A DNA stretch of 64,000 bases from Linyphia triangularis. Lineage: Eukaryota; Arthropoda; Arachnida; Araneae; Linyphiidae. The position numbers and the translations under genes were made by a program. The notes under the pieces were generated by a model that saw only the letters and a list, made by a program, of their open reading frames with translations, did not search any database and was not told the origin of the DNA. Below are positions 59,037-64,000 of this stretch, in pieces; within the stretch, counting starts at the first letter, position 1; the number at the start of each line of letters is the position of its first letter. Where the stretch lies: contig OZ021721.1 of NCBI GenBank assembly GCA_963978545.1, positions 35,823,348-35,887,347 of the forward strand, given 5' to 3'.

Positions 59037-59155
59037 TTGACTTATCGCCATTTTGGCGAAATAATGCCAATTTTCTCGCCAAACTTGATTTTCAAAAAAT
59101 GCCGGTTGATTGAGCTTTCCGGTTAATTGAATGCCGGATAATCGGGCTTTTACTG
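57238..59155 (+). mobile_element. Pogo/Tigger-like non-autonomous element in SYAP1 intron 5
   Basis: The ends are inverted repeats CAGTAAAAGCCCGATTATCC followed by GG, each bordered by TA (57236-57237 and 59156-59157). TTCCGGATAA-type words recur inside (for example 58203, 58633, 58876), as in sub-terminal binding sites. The 1,918-bp interior has no recognisable transposase; open frames such as 57632-57919 match nothing. A 26-base A run lies at 59011-59036. An older inverted copy is in intron 3. Confidence 0.85.
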
Positions 59156-59157
59156 TA

Positions 59158-59804
59158 GTTAATGTAAGTAAATGTTGAACCCTGCTTTTATAGACTATAA
59201 ATCACACCTTTGCTTGTTCGAAAGTATTATTCTGTTATAACATTGTGAAAAGTTATGCTTCATCATATTTGTGATTCTTTTTGTAAAAAATACTTGCGAT
59301 TGATTTATTCTGGAATTTTATTTACAGATATTTCACTTTAGACAAAACTTTTTTTACTGTACGTTATCTTTAACTGTAAGCTATGTAAAAGTATATACAT
59401 ATTTTCTGAAAATAGTATACATGTATTTAACACTTTTAATATTTTTTTTAACACTTTAATGGTATGAAGAGCATTTTTTCTCAAACTTTACATAACAACA
59501 TAATTAAAAGAATTGAAATCTCTGATTAATAGATCCATAGTAAACCCAGGGATAAATTACTTAAAACCAGCTAGCACCCTCAATACCAACGCAATAAAAA
59601 TTATCTCCTTATATATATGATTCTTAAATTTCTAGGCGAAAGAAGGAGACTATATGGTAGGCCATACTAGTTTGGGCAAGTTGTAATCTTTCTTCCTTTA
59701 AGGTGTTGTTATCCATGAAAATCGAAAAATAATTTGAAAATTCTTACTTTCCTCCCTGTAAAGGTTGTGAACCAAAGCTCAGAAAATTCCATTGCATATT
59801 TTTT
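59158..59804. other. SYAP1 intron 5 between the pogo-like element and the SINE
   Basis: AT-rich intron sequence in which I recognise no element. A T-rich block at 59441-59452 is the only feature. Confidence 0.5.
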
Positions 59805-59981
59805 GCCGACCAAATGGTATAGTGGTTAGCATGCTGGCTTCTAGACCGCGAGGTTGCGGGTTCGAGTCCCGTATTAGGCATGGGTGTTTGTAAATGTATG
59901 TTGGCTTGTCAAATGATGAATGTTTCAGCGCATTATAGCCCTCGTGTTGCTGACGGCGCCAGATAATCTGAAAACAACCAA
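59805..59981 (+). mobile_element. tRNA-derived SINE, family 1, in SYAP1 intron 5
   Basis: Complete copy, GCCGACCAAATGGTATAGTG to CTGAAAACAACCAA, with the B box GGGTTCGAGTCCCG and the body GTATGTTGGCTTGTCAAATG. The target duplication TCCATTGCATATTT is at 59788-59801 and 59982-59995. It is sense to SYAP1 and very close to the copy in intron 3. Confidence 0.95.
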
Positions 59982-60040
59982 TCCATTGCATATTTGGTGA
60001 ATTTTATTATAAAATTTATAAATATTTTTTATGTTTGTAG

Positions 60041-60097
60041 CTAGCAGTGGTTCATCATTATCTAGTGAGAAGAGTTCATCTAATGATAGTATTAAAG
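60041..60097 (+). CDS. SYAP1: SYAP1/Sap47 exon 6 (last exon found)
   Basis: A 57-bp exon between TTTGTAG and a donor GGTATTT (GT at 60098). With the base from exon 5 it reads SSSGSSLSSEKSSSNDSIK, a Ser-rich linker expected after the BSD domain, and leaves one base for the next exon. Low complexity makes it less certain than exons 3-5, but the frame is kept on both sides. The acidic C terminus of the protein should follow and is not identified in the window. Confidence 0.7.
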
Positions 60098-63000
60098 GTA
60101 TTTGAATATGTTTTTATGGTTTTATTATTTATATTGGCATGTGAGAACTAATTTCAAATTTATCAATTATTAATTAGTTTTAATACTTATTGAAATTTTA
60201 CAGTTTGCTAATTTGTGTAACTACATAGAATGCTGTATCATGCTTTTCTGTGTGGCAATTGTTTTGCTATGAGCATTGCAACTCATTTGAATAAAGATAT
60301 TAAGTACTCAAACTCTACTATCTTAATAATTGTTACTAGGGAATTGAAATGTCTCATGTTTTTTCTTTTGCTTTTTTTACTTATGCATTAAGTTTTATTT
60401 AAATAATATTTTTATATGGCATATTAACATTTTTCTGGATCTGCAGTGATTTTTTATGCATTGTAATTGTTGGGTCTTGACATTTGTATGCAATTGTGTC
60501 ACCCAACAGAAGGATTGGTATTTAGCCTGTCTATAAATATATGTCCATTTAATAGGCTGCATTGTCTACCAGTTTCAATCAATGTATAATTTCATTTTAA
60601 TCTTTCAAATATTATTTCGTTTGTACAAATTTGAATAATGGCACATTTCAGGCTCCACCTTGCTTCGCATAAAAAACGGAAATGGTCAAAACATTTCTCA
60701 TTTCAATATAACTTGGGTAACACTTGTCAGCTTATAAGTGAAACCCACTGAATCAAAAAACTTTACTTTTCAAAAACAAAGGAAAAAATGTCAAATTTCA
60801 TTATGTGTAAACAAAATTCTTCAATACTTTAAATGTTTTTAAATAAAATTTTAATTTCAGCGAGTATCTAACTTGTTTGGTAGAGTCTAGCCTCTGTTAG
60901 CTATCTCTCCAAAATGAAAAACTAACTTAGCTGTTTCACTTCTAAGCCGATGAAATTAGATCTTTAAAAAAAATCCAAAATCTGCACATAACTAGCTTTT
61001 ATCTCTACTCCAAATTTTTAACACCATGATTACCTTTAAATTTTCAATCGAGAACTTATTTAATCTTTAAAAAAAGTTTATACATATAAGTTTTAAATAA
61101 TTGTTAGATTATGTATTTCAAATTGAGTGTTCCACACTTGATCACTAAGTATGTGAATGACTTGCATTTCACCGGTTTTTGGGTTTATATTTTCTGTTTA
61201 TTTAATTTTTTTCCAAAGTTTTTTGCGGGTAAACTTCTGAATTCGTATGTGAAACAGGTTTTTCGATCTATTACTTAGATGGTTTGTTGACCAAATTTAT
61301 AATGAGTCTACAACGGCAGAGAGTTTTTAAATTCTTTTATATGTATTTATTACCACAAACAAGTGAATGAATTTTTCTCAAATTTGAAAAAATTGATTTA
61401 AAATGATTTTTAACCTTAATATCTTACCTATGTTTGGGTACTCATTAACTAACTGAACTAGAATTTTATCAAAACGATTCCATCATTACTCAACATTTAA
61501 TACTTAGGATAAATAAACTTTGAAGTGATTCTAACAATGGCCTTGGTAGTACTAACCCCCTAACAAGTAAATTATAATGTATCAATTTTTTTTTTAAAAG
61601 CCTCGACTTGTAACTATTTTAAGTTCAAAAATTAGTAATTAGTAAATTATTACTAAATATTTTTATAGTATACAAATTACATGGCTATACTTGAAAATTC
61701 TCTGTAAAAGCAGTCAATTCACTAAATGAATAGCTACATATAATCAGTTTGTAAATATTTACAAAATTTGTCCATGCATGGGAGATTTCTGATACCTAGA
61801 TGTGAAATATTCATCTAATATTGCTCTGTAAACTATTACTGTTTCTGTTTTAATTTATTTGCTAAATATCTGAGGCTAATCAAAATTAAGATATTTTAGT
61901 TCAGAATTCACCTTTGTATCCGCTGTATTGAGAGCGTATGGTTCACTCATCAAGACTTCATCCTTTCATCTCTATTGATAAGCTTCTTTATGTCTTATAA
62001 CATTGGCCAAATTTTACCCTTATTTCTTAATAGAATACTTCAACTTCTTGCATAGACATTTTCTTACAAGTACGGGTAATTTTCTATCTTTTTGACCTTC
62101 TTGTCTGAGAAATTAGTCTCTGAAAACTAGCACTTTTTAAGAAATTTTCTACAGCAAACAAGAGTTTTACATCTACATGCATTGATAACAAAAAGCTAAG
62201 ATAGTTACTTATAAGAGATGCCTCTTTGTTTCAAATAATTTTAATTCCTGTTCTACTTTTTCTACTTATGTTAATATTAATTAAATTTAAATTGTTTCAT
62301 ATATCTATCAATTGAAACATTAACAAAGTACTTGTAGGCAAATTTTTCACCTTTACTGACTATCTTTGTTAGACAATTTTTTGAAATAAAGTTTATTTAA
62401 TTTCTTCCATTCTGTTGTCTAAGTAAGTTGAAAAAGAATTGGAATTTTTAAATCTGTTAGAACTTGCATCACTTAATAGAAATATTCTATATATTAAAAA
62501 ACATAATGGCTCTTGTGTTCTATTGCAACTACTGAGAGCTTTTGTTTACCTTTATACAAGGTGGCGTTAATGTGTAGTGGACTGCAGAATGAATTAGGAG
62601 GTTGTCTTATGATTTTTGGATGCAAGTGATTTTTTCGGGTAAAAATGACTGCTCAAAGGGTGTATCAGAAGGTGTTTTTTTGCACTAGCATGCACAGATG
62701 CACATGCTTTTATTTAAAGAAACATTGATTACCCAATTTTTACATTCAATTAAATTATTTTGTAAATATCCTTAGTGTATATATGTAACATGTTAACTGC
62801 CATGAGTACCAAGTTAAGGTACTCAGAAAAATGTTCCACACAGTACATGGAAAGTAGAATTTGGCTCCAGGACCCCAAAAATTATATGATGGCAGTTATT
62901 GTCTTAAAATCATTTGCTGCACCTACTTCCAAAAATAATCTAATTGTTTTCAGGAGCCATCATCACCACCTTGAAGAATGGTATGCAAAACACCAAACTT

Positions 63001-64000
63001 CACCGAAGGTAGTTGGAATATTACACAAGCACCATAAATAAAACAAGTTAGGTAAAATAGGACAAGTTTTCGAAAACAGTACTAATTTTATGTCCTCATT
63101 TTCTTATATAACGGCACAATAAAATTTCCATCCTACACCAAAATAGATATACCAAAAATATATATATTACATCATCCAAAATTTGACTTTTTTTCTCCAT
63201 CCACATCGAACTCTGTCACGTTTGATCAACTCACCCACCTTAAAACTACTTCACATTGCTGCTAATCACCCCCTCCCCCAAAAGAAATTTTAATTATTTC
63301 ACCATCCTCTTTTTCACCCTCTTTCTAAACTAAAAAACAATGCATATTTATGGAGTTTTAAAATTAATTCATGTAGAACAAATTCTAACTTATTGCAGGT
63401 TAATTTTTACTAATGTGATTCCTTTGTCAAATAATGGAATCAAATGATTGAGACTAATTTTTTGTAACTTTAAAGTGAGAAAAAAATTATTGTATTTTGA
63501 TTGCAAAGGTGAAATTCTTACGTCATGCGAGTGATTATCTCTCCCTCTTCATTGATAAACACCCTACTTCCCCCATCCTTTTCCAATTAACATAATTTCT
63601 GTGCTTCTCCATTTTGAATTTTACAAGTTTTTTCAAATTTGAGAAAAACTTTTTAATTGTATTTTGTTCCAAATGCAAGAAATTTATAGGGATTATTAAA
63701 AAAATGGGTGTTCATAAATGGCTTTTTATAAACACCATTAATTAAACTTCTATTTGTGAGAAAATACCATGCCTCCTTCATTCTGAAACTTGCAGGTTGA
63801 AAAATTTTTAAAAATCGGATAAGATTTTCTTCTTTAAATTTTTTTTAAAAAATTAAGTTTCCAGAAAAATTATGTCAGTTTTTCAAAATATCTTAAATCT
63901 AAAGAAATAAATTTAAACATATTTTATATTCAAGCTTATTTTTAATACTACAGTTTAAACATTTAACTGTATATTGACTTCATACTAATAGTAATCATAG
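60098..64000. other. SYAP1 intron 6 or beyond, no exon identified
   Basis: 3.9 kb of AT-rich sequence. I looked for an in-frame exon after an acceptor. The best site, TTTTCAG at 62948-62954, gives only about 19 residues before a stop and does not resemble the SYAP1 C terminus. No transposon ends or SINEs were recognised. Confidence 0.5.

Noticed and set aside
62955..63014. Candidate SYAP1 exon 7 after TTTTCAG
   Set aside because: In the required frame it gives about 19 residues and a stop, and lacks the acidic character of the SYAP1 C terminus.
1..64000. CRISPR arrays, bacterial operons, ribosome-binding sites, phage or plasmid features
   Set aside because: Composition, spliced gene structure and transposon families are eukaryotic; no regularly spaced repeats with unique spacers were seen.

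Overview
This is AT-rich eukaryotic nuclear DNA, almost certainly from an arthropod. An arachnid (spider) is my best guess, from the tRNA-derived SINEs and the mix of BEL/Pao, Ty3/Gypsy, mariner and pogo-like elements, but that assignment is inference. There is no bacterial gene organisation, no CRISPR array and no rRNA. Most of the window is non-coding sequence and decayed transposable elements.

One cellular gene is supported: the + strand orthologue of SYAP1 (Drosophila Sap47), a BSD-domain protein. Six exons run from 39230 to 60097, joined by consensus GT/AG sites in a consistent reading frame. The 3' end is not found and probably lies past position 64000. Its introns hold an antisense Ty3/Gypsy element (intron 1), a small MITE, a degenerate pogo-like element and a SINE (intron 3), and a second, inverted pogo-like element and a SINE (intron 5).

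The left part, 1-39229, has no supported cellular gene. In order it holds: a Tigger/pogo-like remnant with a C-terminal PHD-like zinc finger (3989-5618); a diverged tandem repeat (about 7550-8230); a fold-back mariner derivative (8505-9199); a SINE (10853-11029); a minus-strand BEL/Pao 3' end (about 11490-12292); and a three-layer nest at about 14757-21720. In that nest a + strand BEL/Pao element is split by a 3.5-kb DDE-type DNA transposon with 460-bp terminal inverted repeats (15513-19028), whose transposase gene is itself split by a SINE (16345-16526). Further right are a pair of inverted copies of one TIR element carrying Pol III-like boxes (25501-29451), a LINE ORF1-like fragment (about 29776-30301), more SINE pieces, and a GC-richer unexplained stretch (34290-34870).

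The most interesting structures are the nested insertion with its long-TIR DDE transposon, the 3.9-kb inverted pair, the fold-back mariner, and the oppositely oriented related repeats in introns 3 and 5 of SYAP1, which bracket exons 4 and 5. Every transposon reading frame seen is broken by stops, shifts, insertions or deletions, so no element here looks able to move on its own. Coordinates of repeats were read by eye. No database search was possible.
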